A DNA stretch of 64,000 nucleotides from Torymus aiolomorphi (lineage: Eukaryota > Arthropoda > Insecta > Hymenoptera > Torymidae). The position numbers were made by a program, and so were the translations under genes. The DNA is taken from positions 99,830,628 through 99,894,627 of the forward strand of contig CM070875.1 of the NCBI GenBank assembly GCA_036365515.1, in the 5' to 3' direction. Shown piece after piece: positions 45,013 to 55,905 of the stretch (its first letter is position 1; each line of letters opens with the position of its first letter). The notes beneath the pieces are model-generated. The model was not told the DNA's origin and ran no database searches. It saw only the letters and a program-made list of their open reading frames with translations.

Positions 45013-46007
45013 AAGTTTTGTGCCAAGTAAAGAGTATTTGCGGGGAATTTTATTGCACTATTTTATTAAAAAAAAAATCTGCAGCTGAAGCGCATAGGAT
45101 TCTTGTTGAAACTTACGGTGACCATGCTCGGTCGGAAACGACATGCTGAGACTGGTTTCGACGCTGCAAAAATAACGATTTTGATCTTGGAGATAAAGAA
45201 CGTGCTGGTGCACCAAAAAAGTTTGAAGACCAAGAATTGAAGGAATTACTAAATGAAGACTCATGTCAGACGCTAGCTGAACTTGCAAAATCATTACGAG
45301 TAGATGAGACAACAGTTTCGAAACCTTTGAAAACGTTAGGAATGATCTAGAAGCAAGGACATTGGGTGCCGTATGAGTTGAAGCTGGGAGACGTCGAACG
45401 GCGTTTTCTCACGTGTGAAGTGCTGCTTCAACGGAAGAAAAAGAAAGGTTTTTTGCATCGTATCATGACTGTCGATGAAAAGTGGATACAGTACGATAAT
45501 CCTAAGCGTAAAAAATCGTGGGGTAAGTCCGGTTATGCATCAACATCGTCCGTAAAGCCAAATATCCATGTTTCGAAGCTTCTCCTCTGCATTTGGTGGG
45601 ATCAGCAGGGTGTAATTTATTATGAACTGCTGCAATTGATGTGTTTGAGCCGAGCTCTAAAGGAAAAACGGCCGCTGTACGAGCAGATACATGTCAAGGT
45701 GATTTTGTTACATGACAATGCTCGGCCACATGTTGCAAAAGTCGTCAAAGAAACTTAGGAGGCGCTTTAATGGGATTTCCTACCTCACCCGCTGTATAGC
45801 CCAGACATTGCTCCTTCTGACTACTACTTGTTCCGGTCGATGGCTCATGACTTGGCTGAACAGCACTTCCATTCTTATGATGATGCTAAAAAATGGGTCG
45901 ATTCTTGGATAGTTTCAAAATACGAGCAGTTCTTCTCAGATGGAATCCGTAAATTGCCAGAAAGATGGGAGAAAGTGGTGACCAGTGATGGGCAATATTT
46001 TGGGTGA
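45013..46007 (+). pseudogene. Mariner transposase, broken
   Basis: Cut-and-paste transposase of the mariner family. The start Met is lost; the reading runs from GILLHYFIKKKSAAEAHRIL through an in-frame TGA (45141) and a TAG (45348) to LGDVERRFLTCEVLLQR, MTVDEKWIQYDN (first Asp), VILLHDNARPHVA (second Asp), then a stop at 45757, and in a shifted frame YSPDIAPSDYYLFRSM (third Asp) to a stop at 46005. The D...D...D order and spacing fit the DD34D class. Several disruptions show it is dead. Confidence 0.92.
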
Positions 46008-46084
46008 CATGCTATTTACTACATACTTTAAATAAAGCATCAATTTTCACAAAAAAAACAGCGAGAACTTATTCTAGGTTCCAA

Positions 46085-47036
46085 TAAAAATTTTATTACT
46101 GTCCTTGGTCCTTGTCAACAGTTTAAAAAGCAACGAAGTACCACCTCCCATACACACTGAACCTTCGTAACTTTTATCATTATCGTTAGCTATTCTTGAT
46201 ATTCTACTGTTCTTGACATTTCACAGTTAGTGTTATTTAAGAGTTCTTGACTGCACGGACATTCTAGAAAATTCTTATACTTATGATGCATGCACTTTAT
46301 TTTTGCTAACAGTTGTATTGAAAAGTGTAATACAGGCATTTATATGATTTGTATGTATGGCAGCTGATAGTTTTACTGCCTCACACCTTTCAATTTTGGT
46401 ATTTTATTATATAATAATGAGTTTTCATATCCAATTAGTGTTAAAAATAAAATGCTTGTATAAACTTGTATAAAATATTATCTAATCTTGAATTTGTAAC
46501 ACTTCATTTTCACGGTCCTTTTTAAATTACTATTATGAAAATTCTCATAAAATGATTTGGCACTGTTATTGGAAAATATAGTTGTTAACATTTGAGATTC
46601 ATTATATAACTTTAAAAATGTAATGAGAAAATTCTTACAAAATTTAATGGAGCTGTCACTTAAAAAATACACGCAGTTAAGATTTGAGATTCATCCTATC
46701 GCAAAAGTCTTGCCATTGATCCTTTGCTATTTTGGTCTTGTTGAAACTCGATACCTGATTAACAACTACACTTTTTTCTCATTAATAGCTGCATTAAAAA
46801 AAAATTAACACATAAAGCATTTGTATATATATATATATAATATACTACATAGAAAAGGCTGCCGATGAGAGTAATTCTGTATCTACGTATATAAAAAATG
46901 ATAAGGGAAATATGACTAAAAAAAAGTAAGATTAGAAAGCTATTCCAATGTATAAAGGGTGCGTCGGCGCTCCGCTTAGTCGTCCGTCACTCCGTTCCTT
47001 ATACTAGCTGTGCAGGGTGCTGCCGCGCCCTTTGAT
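46085..47036. other. AT-rich spacer
   Basis: Short (TA)n run at about 46824-46840 and a GC-rich patch at 46958-47030 (GGGTGCGTCGGCGCTCCGC). No gene recognised. Confidence 0.4.
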
Positions 47037-47380
47037 TTTTAGCAAAAAAAAAATCAAGTAATATTTCCACATTTGGCCGCCATCATCGATCCGCCATTTT
47101 GAATTTTCAGAATCTGTGTTCAGATTCGTAATCAGCGAATCCAGAAATCCCTTATATACAATTTTCAGCAAAATCTAGTAATATTTCAATTTTTGGCAGC
47201 CATCTTCGATCCGCCATTCTGAAGTTTCAAAATCTGAGTTCAGCTTCGTTATCATCAAATCGAAAAGCCTCCTATGTACAATTTTCAGCAAAATTCAATA
47301 ATATTTCAATTTTTGGTAACCATTTTGAATTTTCAAAAACTGTATTTAGATCTCTAATCAGAGAATCCATAAATCCCGTA
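47037..47380. repeat. About 122-bp tandem repeat, three diverged copies
   Basis: Units start with TTTTCAGCAAAATCTAGTAATATTTC-like sequence at about 47037, 47163 and 47283, followed by GGCMGCCATCWTCGATCCGCCATT and a TCAGATTCGTAATCA-like block. The third copy is partial. Confidence 0.75.
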
Positions 47381-50100
47381 TAGCCATTGTGTGTAATTAG
47401 GCGCCGCAAATAAAAAGACCTAGTGCTTCCGATTGGAATTTTGCGGTTTATTGAAACTGTACTTAGCGTGAGGTGGGGAAGTCGATGCGCACGCGAGGCG
47501 ATCCGTGGAGAGACTGAAGCTTACAAGGAGAGGGTTTCAGCTGCGGGAAACGGATTTTAGCAGGCATTGGAGAGTCGATTTCTGGTACCTAAAAATGAAG
47601 CACAGTGCTCACATTTTGTCGAATGGGCCCTTTTTCTTGAGACATGGGCCATTTAATCTCACATATCGTCTATTTCGTTAAAAAATTATGTCTCTTCTAT
47701 TGACTGTCGTATTGCAAATATTGAAGATACGAAAACGAGGAAGAAAAATTATAAAGGTAGATAGTAATAACTAAAATTTAAGCCCTACTTCATTAAAAAA
47801 TATTGATTTTTCAGTAAGTTACAAGCAATCAAAGATAGGGTACGAAAATGGTTAAAAATACGATCCATTTAATCGGTTGAAATGAAGACAAATTTATACA
47901 GTAATATTTGTTTTTATACATAAAAAGAAACATTTCTCAATAAATTCCAATTTCAAAAAACTCTTCAAAAAATTTTTTAAATTTTTTAATCTTCAATTTC
48001 TTTGAAAATTATCGATCAATCATGATCAAATCTTTTCATACATATTGCCTATCTCAAATGCAAATTCGTCTATAAATTTCAGGATAATCCATCGATCTGT
48101 TCTCAAGAAAATACGATTTAAAAAAAAATTTTTTTAATTTTAACCTCAAATATCTCTGAAAGTTATTGACCAATCCTTTTGCCCAAAGAAAGCACTCGAT
48201 TCGTATACAAAATCTACCCCTACACGGAATTTCAAAGCGATTAAGTAAATTTTTCTCTAGTTATGCAACGACAAAAAAAAATCGCTAATGAATTTCAAAA
48301 CTTTTTCTTTTTTATTCAAAGATATTAATATCTATCGCTAATAAAAGATAATCACTTGAAATTTTAATCTAATATTGCCCCCGCCAAGTGTAATAAGTGG
48401 TTGAAATTTTACGTCGACATATTAAATACTCTCTTAGAAATCGTTATTCCAAAATAAAAAATAACCTACCTACCTGGAGTGTAACTAACACACATGCACT
48501 GTACCATATATAAGAACCCCTTTCCTACATTCCTATTACGTCCAAATCATTGTACTTCAATATTCGGTATAATAGATAATGTTTTTTGATGAAATTTCAC
48601 TAATATGTTGCCTGTACCACACACAAAATTATCTATAAATTTTATTTTTCCATTTATAAAATAAAGAACGCGATTAATATCGAAGTGCAGTCAAAAGTAT
48701 TGTTAAACCTATTTTCGGCATCTAATTCGCCATCGTATCTATCTAATTTCATGTATCGGTGAAGCGCGCTGTAAATTAACCTCAATAAAAAAACAAAAGC
48801 AAGTGAACAACATGCACGCGTAGTACGCGTCATTTCCATTTTCTAGTATACATATACCCGAAAAATTACGATATGCAAAGAGGGCTAAATCAGTTTTAAC
48901 CTCGAATATCTCTGAAATACGTAAACGAATTCTTTTACCCTAAGAACACATATAATAAATAATATACACTCTACATGTCCGCCAAATTTTAAAGAAATTA
49001 AAACAATTTTCTCTAGTTATCCGGCGACAAAGAAAATGAGTTTGTAAAATAGGAAAATGTTGAATATCAAAAAGTAATAGTACGATTTTGATGAAAATTC
49101 ACATACATAATATCTATATCACATACAAAATTGTCCATAAATCTGGAGCTGATTTATCGAACCGTTCTCGAGAAATTACGATTTGAAAAAAAGTTAAAAA
49201 TATTTTAACCTCAAATATCTCTGAAATTTATCGACTAATTATTTTGCCCAAAGAACTCGACCAAGAGCTATCCAAAATCTACCTCCACAAGGAATTTTGA
49301 AGAGATTACGACAATTTTACTCCCGTAATCGTTGGACATACAAAACTCATTTTTTTTTCATTTTTCAGGTTTTACGTTTTTGTTAATAACAAAAGAACCG
49401 TGATAACTAGAAATTTTTTTTTTTTTTTTTAGAAATTATTGGTATTTTAATTCTCTTTCGAGTGCTACCTATCCCATTCAGATACATAGAGCCGCTCTAG
49501 AGAAATAACGATTTAAAAAAAAAGTGAAAAAATTTTAACCTCAAATATCTCTGAAATTCATGGATCAATCCCTTTGCGCCAAGAACTCTCTCGTTTCGTA
49601 TACAAAATTTACCCCTACAATGAATTTCAAAGCGATTAAGCCAATTTTACTCTAGTTAAGCAACGACAAAAAAAAACACTTTTTTTATAAATTATTTTTT
49701 TCTCTCCAAAAATAATGAATAAAAAAACATAAAAATTAAGTAAGTTATAGTACTCAATATTCTTTATAAACAAAAAAATATTCATGTCAATATCTTTTTT
49801 TAATTTCGAAATATAACCTATTTACAAAAAAATTGCGTTTTCATCAATAACTTATGACGAAATATAGCTATCGACTTTTTGTTTTAAATTGTAGAGAATT
49901 TTATTCTGGATACAGAGAATTCATAATATATAAACAATATTCGTTCTAAATATTAAAAAAATCAAAAATAAAAATTTTCAAAATTGAAAAATCTCTATAA
50001 AAAACAAAAAAATCGATTTTTTCAAAAATATAATATTGACTCCAACTGCGTAAGCAAAATAAAAACAAAGGTTTCCTCTCTCGTTAAAATCGGTCAAATA
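47381..50100. repeat. Region of dispersed AT-rich repeats
   Basis: A motif of about 140 bp beginning TTAACCTCAAATATCTCTGAAA and containing AATCTACCCCTAC and GAATTTCAAAGCGATTA recurs at about 48141, 48896, 49204 and 49536, with other related pieces between. The uneven spacing suggests dispersed or decayed satellite sequence. I see no gene in the region. Confidence 0.65.
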
Positions 50101-50124
50101 GATCATAATATATGAGCGTATACA

Positions 50125-50126
50125 CA

Positions 50127-50173
<47 letters not shown>

Positions 50174-50174
50174 T

Positions 50175-50257
<83 letters not shown>

Positions 50258-50265
50258 ACACACAT
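50125..50265. repeat. Compound microsatellite (CACG)n then (CA)n
   Basis: About 12 CACG units from about 50126 are followed by about 45 CA units to 50250, then a mixed end. Frames here (poly Thr-His, Val-Cys) are artefacts. Confidence 0.97.
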
Positions 50266-50269
50266 CCAT

Positions 50270-50807
50270 ACGGACATCTTCTAAAAATAGTGTTTTTCGA
50301 TTCCAAATTTGCTAAACAACATTCCTAACACATTTTCTCAAAAACTTTTTTTTTACTATCACAAAGCTTCCTCTAGGAGGAAGCAATACATTGAAATAAT
50401 GTATCATGTTTTGATAAACACAAAAACAGTGAGTTGCCATATAATTGTTAATACCAAATAAACAGACCATTTATTTTGATTGGTTTACTGAGACGTGATA
50501 CATTATTTCAACGTATTTTTTTCCTTAAAAAAGAATGACATTTCTTTTATTCTAAATTTAAATTTTATATAAAAAAGCTTTTTTTTTTTAAATTGTTAGT
50601 AACAAAATAAATAAATATTTTTAAGCTTAAAAACAGATTCAAATTCTTCGCCTAAAAATACGTAGGAAGACGTTTGGTTACCGAGGCAATTCCAGATGCT
50701 TATGTAGACATCCCTCAGCACCCAGACTATATAGTGTGAGAAGCTGAGCTGAGAGTTAATTGCTGTTATTCTTGAAATTTTTCTATAAATGATCTACTGT
50801 ATCTCCT
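50270..50807. other. AT-rich spacer with a short inverted pair
   Basis: TACATTGAAATAATGTATCA at about 50388 and its approximate complement at about 50497 form a weak stem. No gene. Confidence 0.4.
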
Positions 50808-51085
50808 TGATCGAAAAAATCCTTTTATTTTACATGGTTGTCTTGATTAAAAAATTAATGAAACAATCCTCTTGATCGGAAGCATCCTCTTGTTTTACAT
50901 GCTTGTTTTGATTAAGAAAAGTAATGAAAAAATCCTCTTTATTAATAAAATCCTCTTGATTAAAAATTTTTTCTTGATTAAAAAAGTCCTCTTGATCGAT
51001 AAAATCCTCTTGATTCATAAAATCCTCTTAATTGTCCTCTTGATTGACGGTCCTGATGATTGGTAAAGTCCTCTTGATCGAAAAA
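50808..51085. repeat. Minisatellite of about 18 bp (AAATCCTCTTGATTRAT type)
   Basis: Many units of the form RAATCCTCTTGATYRAT, some interrupted by longer spacers. Read on the minus strand the unit encodes the hexapeptide NQEDFI with variants. Both strands have open frames because the unit is a multiple of three. I treat it as a repeat, not a gene. Confidence 0.75.
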
Positions 51086-52054
51086 TTGTAAATAACGGCT
51101 TGAAACGTTTTCAGAGTTAAATCCTTCTTAAAAATCTCTGTTCATGCTTCATGGCTATAATCTATAAATATATTTCATGTATTATTGAAAATTAAATGTA
51201 TAAATTATACATGAAAATCTAAAGTTATAAAAAATTAAGTTTATTTTGATCATGCACATTATTAAAAGCTTTTCAATTTGTTTAAATATTTCATTTGCTT
51301 TAAAAAAATCATTAGCAAAATCATTTGACTAACATTTTCATCAATGGGTAATTTAAGTAGATCTTGAAATAGTTGTAAGCGGCCCTCGAAAGCAGAAATT
51401 GGTGTTTCAGATTCAGACGTATCACCAGGATAGAGAAAGATTTGTGGATGAGAAACTTAACTCTTTTTTCTTACAGTTCTATTGCATCTAATCCGCAAAA
51501 CTAAGGCACAACAGCCAGTGAGATGTCAAAGCGTGTGTTTCTTTCACATTTTCTCATGATGTGCACCTGAGTGTTCCTTCCCAGACTCTGCCTCACCTTT
51601 AAATCTAAATCTTTTGCGAATAAGGGTGGATCCATCATCTGCTAATGTGATTCAATCGCTCTTTACCTAGCAAAGCCAGAAAATAATTAACAAAATATAC
51701 TAATTAAAAAGGTGGGAGGGCATGGAGAAAATTATACAGGTTATAGAGAAATAGAAGTTTTTTAAAAGTAAAAAGATCCATTATTTTTTAAGTCAATTGA
51801 TACTGGTATCTTTGTAATCACGCAAAACATACAAAAATGTTAAAAAATCCAATTTGACATGTTCATTTTCAAGTTTCTAATTACTTAACTCTTAACTGGT
51901 TATAGAATTATTTACTTGCATATGATCTGTTAATAGTTTCCGCTAAATATGATGGATTACAGTCATTATAATATTCCAATAAACTTGGAAAGAATACTAA
52001 AATAAACTGCTATAAAATACGGTGAGGGTATATCAGATGGCTCTGTGTAAACTT
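51086..52054. other. Non-coding stretch
   Basis: AT-rich sequence without a recognisable gene, RNA or repeat. Confidence 0.4.
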
Positions 52055-52342
52055 TTAGTAGCAGCTGATATCAGGTTCCATTATCCATATCCTTTTTTTC
52101 AGGAGAGTTTTAAGAGAATATACAAATTTTGACTCGCAATAATATTTCATTACGTAAACTACACCTTTATCAGGTATCTGGTTATAGCTGTCAGCGAAGA
52201 ATTGATAACAAGAATTAGCATTCTGGTATACATCTGTCTGACAGATTAAATACAATAAACTTTTTTCACCGGTAAAAGGAGATACATTTAAACCTATGTT
52301 AATGATCATTTTATATCTCAAAGTATCTTCTTCTCTTAACAT
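52055..52342 (-). CDS. Hypothetical protein or exon
   Basis: A 95-codon minus frame with balanced composition (seven Cys/His residues, several Tyr), from MLREEDTLRYKM to MEPDISCY. An acceptor-like AAATCAG lies just upstream of its ATG, so it could be an exon rather than a whole gene. I do not recognise the sequence. It lies 1.7 kb downstream, in minus orientation, of the unrecognised spliced gene at 54.1-55.9 kb; a link is possible but unproven. Confidence 0.25.
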   Translation of the reverse strand: MLREEDTLRYKMIINIGLNVSPFTGEKSLLYLICQTDVYQNANSCYQFFADSYNQIPDKGVVYVMKYYCESKFVYSLKTLLKKRIWIMEPDISCY

Positions 52343-52667
52343 TCTGATTTCTCCACTGCATATTTGCTTGTGATATTTAAAAATGAAAATATATAGAGTA
52401 TCTATTTTTTAATCTAAATACTCTTAAAATTCAAAAAAGCCAAAATTATGTAAAGAAACATTAATACAGATTTACATGATTTTCAGATTAATTTTAGTTT
52501 CAAGATATAAAAGATTTATAATTTTGTATGATTCCTTTACATAAATTTTTCGCTTTTGAATTTTAAGAGTTTTGTATAAAGTTTTATGTTAAACTAGATA
52601 CTTTGTGGCTTTTTGTCTTTTATTACAGGCAAATACGCAGTAGAGGGATTACAATGTCAAGAAAAAT

Positions 52668-53203
52668 AAAAAATAAATATAAATATAAATGATATGAATG
52701 GCCCAGCTGACGAAATAATGAAAAAAGATAGGATAATCGGGGAAGGAAAACAAAAATTCGAAAACATTAAATCGTAATCGTTTTCACCATTCGAAGTATA
52801 AGGATTTAGAAAAAACGAAATAACGATATTCTCTTACAAAAAAGGTCGTTTTGTCAAGGTTATCAGACTGGACTCATCAGTGATGCTCTGGAACCCTCAT
52901 CACACGCCTACTCGTCGGTTGATTTGGCGAGCCTATATGTAGTAGAAATAAAATTCTACTAATGGATAGTGGAGCTGCGATCTGGTGGTGGATTGCCTAC
53001 TAGACAGCAAGCAACGCAACGTGTTTGGACCCAACGTTGCGGTAGATTAGATAGATGTATTTCGTTTTTTCTAAATCCTTATACTTCGAAGGATGAAAAC
53101 GACTACGATTTAATGTTTTCGAATTTTTTTTCCTTTCCCAATTTTCCTATCTTTTTCCATTATCTCAGCAACTGGGCCATTTATATTATTTATATTTATT
53201 ATA
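52668..53203. mobile_element. Inverted-repeat element (MITE-like)
   Basis: Arms 52668-52812 and 53057-53203 are inverted, with about 85-90 percent identity by eye (ATGGCCCAGYTG, AAAAAGATAGGA, TTCGAAAACATTAAATCGTA, TTCGAAGTATAAGGATTTAG). The 244-bp centre includes CACGCCTACTCGTCGGTTGAT. No coding potential. Confidence 0.75.
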
Positions 53204-53345
53204 AATTTGCTGCTATTAGAATCCTTACATCTATCTAAAAAATAAATAATTTTAATTATTTCTGGATACTACTTACTGGTAACATTTTCAAATGAAGATG
53301 GGCTAGTCACACATAAGAAACATCTGTCTGTGGATAAAATATTGG

Positions 53346-53447
53346 TCAGAGCCTATCATAATCTTCTTGACCTGCTGTATCCCATAAGTCTAGATATACT
53401 AGGATGTCACGAACAGCCATTGGTGCAGAATAGTTATCAGACCTAAA
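53346..53447 (-). pseudogene. Rac/Mtl-like Rho GTPase fragment
   Basis: On the minus strand 31 codons read DNYSAPMAV...YLDLWDTAGQEDYDRL, matching the switch I to switch II region of Rho-family GTPases (effector loop, then the DTAGQE G3 motif); NYSAPM is closer to the insect Mtl (Mig-2-like) protein than to Rac1. The segment ends in a TGA where the family continues with Arg-Pro-Leu-Ser-Tyr. Upstream is TTTTTAG, an acceptor-like sequence. It may be a decayed exon or a small duplicated piece. No other part of the gene is seen nearby. Confidence 0.75.
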
Positions 53448-53535
53448 AACAGAATTATTATATATATATATGTATATATATATATAATTATCTTCCTTTA
53501 TTATATAGATGTTAGCATTATTTATGAACATCAAC

Positions 53536-53720
53536 CCCCTTCATCCCCCTACGACCACCCCTCAGCCCCCCCCCCCCCCTCCGATCTCCCCCTCAGCCCC
53601 CCTCAAAATAACGTAAAAATCAGCTTATGTCTATGAGTTTTTCAATTTTAAAATAGCCTCCGACCCCGCCCCCCTCTTAACCCCTCAGCCCCCCCATCCC
53701 TCGTGCCCCCCATGCTCACC
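53536..53720. repeat. C-rich strand-asymmetric tract
   Basis: The + strand is dominated by runs of C, including a run of about 14, with CTCAGCCCCC recurring at least four times. The minus strand therefore has many G runs that could fold as G-quadruplexes. Confidence 0.8.
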
Positions 53721-54091
53721 CTTTTATTAATCGTATTTATCATCTCCGTACACATGCGACAAACATCTTTTTTTTCTCACACCACGCGTACCTTAACGCA
53801 AACCTAGATAAAAATGGATTCGATACGGTGTTACAACGCCGCTTGATCCAGGTAGTTACTGCAAAACAGGCGATGTAGCCAAGACAGCGAACATCATCAA
53901 ATAAACTAGGCGCTGGCACCTTCACTGAACTCGCGATGCATTCCTTATAATCCGCGCGGCGCTCATAAATCGCTGCTAAATATCCTTGTTTTTTAATATA
54001 GAATTATTTTGATTCATAAATATTAATTCTGAAATAAATAAATACATATATATACTTTTATGATAAATTTTAATGTTATAATAAAAAATAC
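53721..54091. other. Spacer, no gene recognised
   Basis: A 61-codon minus frame (53925-53740) with no recognisable motif is present; I do not support it as a gene. Confidence 0.35.
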
Positions 54092-55905
54092 CTAAGTTAT
54101 AAAGATTTCAGATCCTAAAATTAAATCTTCTAATTCCATCTTGGGTTCGTTTAATGTTTTTAAATGGTCCATACTTTTAATTCTCAAAATATAACTTTGT
54201 CCTATATAAATATTACAAACCATAGCAAGTTTCAAGAAAAGAGTTTAAAAATTTATGGTTAATCAGGCTGTTTCCGAATGTCGTTTAAAAATAAAGTTAT
54301 AATATATACATATTATTACCAGATTCTTGTAAATCACCGATCACTTCTATTTTGGTGCCTCTTTCAATGTTTACAATTTCACTGTCATTTTTATTAAGAA
54401 CCCTGTTGAAAATATCCATGTGGATTTTACACTGATTTCCACATGGAATCCATATGGAATCCATATGGAATCTATACGAATTCCATATGGATTCCATGTC
54501 GATTACATGTGGAAATCAGTCCCAAATCGTCCTGTGGACTTCCACATGGAATTCCATATAGATTTCCTTATGAATTTTTCTACAAACATTTGTAAAACAA
54601 AATCCGTATGGATTTCCATGTAGATTCCCATGGGGAAATCCAGGTAAAAACGACATGATCCATATAGATTTCCACATGGATTTCCATATGGTAATTTTAA
54701 TGTTTATAAAAATGTTTATTTATAAAATTGTTATATTTTTTTTACTAGGATACATATTTTTGACAACAAGTACTGTAGAATCTTTTCGAAGAATTACATA
54801 AGAGGAGATTATAGTTTATAATTTTTTATGCTTTACTGATATGGTAAAAAACGTATCCCTAGTAAAAAAATTTTTAAATTTTATAAATAAACATTTTTAT
54901 AAACATTTAAATTACCACATGGAAATCCATATGGTAATCTACATGGATCATATCGTTTTTACCTGGATTTCTCCATGGAAAACTACATGGAAATCCATAC
55001 GGATTTTGTTTTACAAATGTTTGTAGAAAAATTCATATAGAAATCTATATGGAATTCCATGTGGAAATCCACAGGACGATTTGGGACTGATTTCCACATG
55101 GAATCCACGTGGAATCCATATGGAATCCGTATAGATTCCATATGGATTCCATATGGATTCCATGTGGAAATCAATGTAAAATCCACATGGATATTTTCAA
55201 CAGGGAAGAACTTCTAATTTATACTGACCATCTCTGATTGATCCAAATAATTCATTTTCATTTAACTTATTTTTTATCACAAAGTTATTTCTTAAAAATC
55301 CTGTAATTTCTATTAAGAGATTATATAAAATAGTAATCATTAAAATGTAACATTGTGTTAGTTAATTTATTACAAAATTATACTTATGAATCCTTTTTTT
55401 TCCAGGTATATCTTCAAAATTTATTTTCGCCCGTTTTAAATTTTTAAAAATATTTGATTCTCCCAAAGTTGTTATGCTTGAATAATGAGGTAATGTTAAT
55501 TCATATTCCAAATTCTCTTTCGTAAATGATCTGACTTTTGTAACTGTCAATGTTTCTAATAATACTTTCTGAAAAAATTATAACTCATGTATAACCGACG
55601 CAAAGTTATGATTATATGTAGATTTTATATTTAGGCTTTATACTAGCTAATGTCAGAGAATTATACACACGTACACGCACACGCATATACATATTTAAAA
55701 GTATAAATACAAATTTATCTCATTTAATTGTAGTTTAGGTAAGAAAAATGCAATTTTCTCATTATAAATATTGCATTGAATCCTGACACCATCGTTATTA
55801 TTGTTATTATTTAAAATGTATTTCAAAATCGTAAAATTTGTATTTTTTTCTTTATGAGTAAATTTCATTTCACTTAAAATTTCTTCAATGTAGCCAACAA
55901 CAGTT
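54092..55905 (-). pseudogene. Unrecognised multi-exon gene, interrupted by a palindrome
   Basis: On the minus strand four open segments are bounded by splice signals: about 55905-55711 (acceptor TTTCTTGTAG), 55568-55374 (acceptor TTTTTTCAG, donor before GTATAA), 55309-54320 (acceptor TTAATAG, donor before GTAATA) and 54201-54092 (acceptor TATATAG, stop TAG). The phases agree across the last two introns. The third exon is split by the 805-bp palindrome at 54401-55205 but is continuous on both sides if that insertion is ignored. Readable blocks include GYIEEILSEMKFTHKEK, TVTKVRSFTKENLEYEL, KITGFLRNNFVIKNK, and GTKIEVIGDLQES. The alternating hydrophobic pattern would suit an OB-like beta fold, but I do not recognise the family. 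The first junction (55711 to 55568) is unclear, and there may be more exons upstream. Confidence 0.5.
54401..55205. mobile_element. 805-bp near-perfect palindrome inserted in an exon
   Basis: Arms of about 370 bp, starting CCCTGTTGAAAATATCCATG and ending with its complement, are almost perfectly inverted. The arms are themselves full of CCATATGGAATCC palindromic words. AAGAA flanks both ends (54396-54400 and 55206-55210), a 5-bp target duplication. No transposase; a foldback/MITE type element. The same short open frame appears on both strands purely because of the symmetry. Confidence 0.92.

Larger units (their letters stand above)
22355..46084 (+). mobile_element. Mariner transposon, split by a Gypsy element
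   Basis: The left end (22355) and right end (46084) carry inverted repeats of about 28 bp sharing GAATAAGTTCTCGCTGT, flanked by TA (22353-22354 and 46085-46086). The left 55 bp is separated from the rest by the Gypsy insertion. Removing that insertion and one TSD copy leaves about 1,250 bp, the normal size of a mariner, which strongly supports the boundaries. The left part contains CAGATGGCGTTACCAG, typical of mariner leaders. Confidence 0.9.

Noticed and set aside
49978..50315. Val-Cys, Ala-Arg and Thr-His repeat frames
   Set aside because: Translation artefacts of the CACG and CA microsatellites.
50388..50516. Short inverted pair as a hairpin RNA or terminator
   Set aside because: Stem is only about 20 bp with mismatches and a 90-bp loop; weak in AT-rich sequence.
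54420..55186. Two opposite-strand frames MDFTLISTWNPYGIH...
   Set aside because: Identical because of the palindrome symmetry; the composition reflects CCATATGG words, not a protein.
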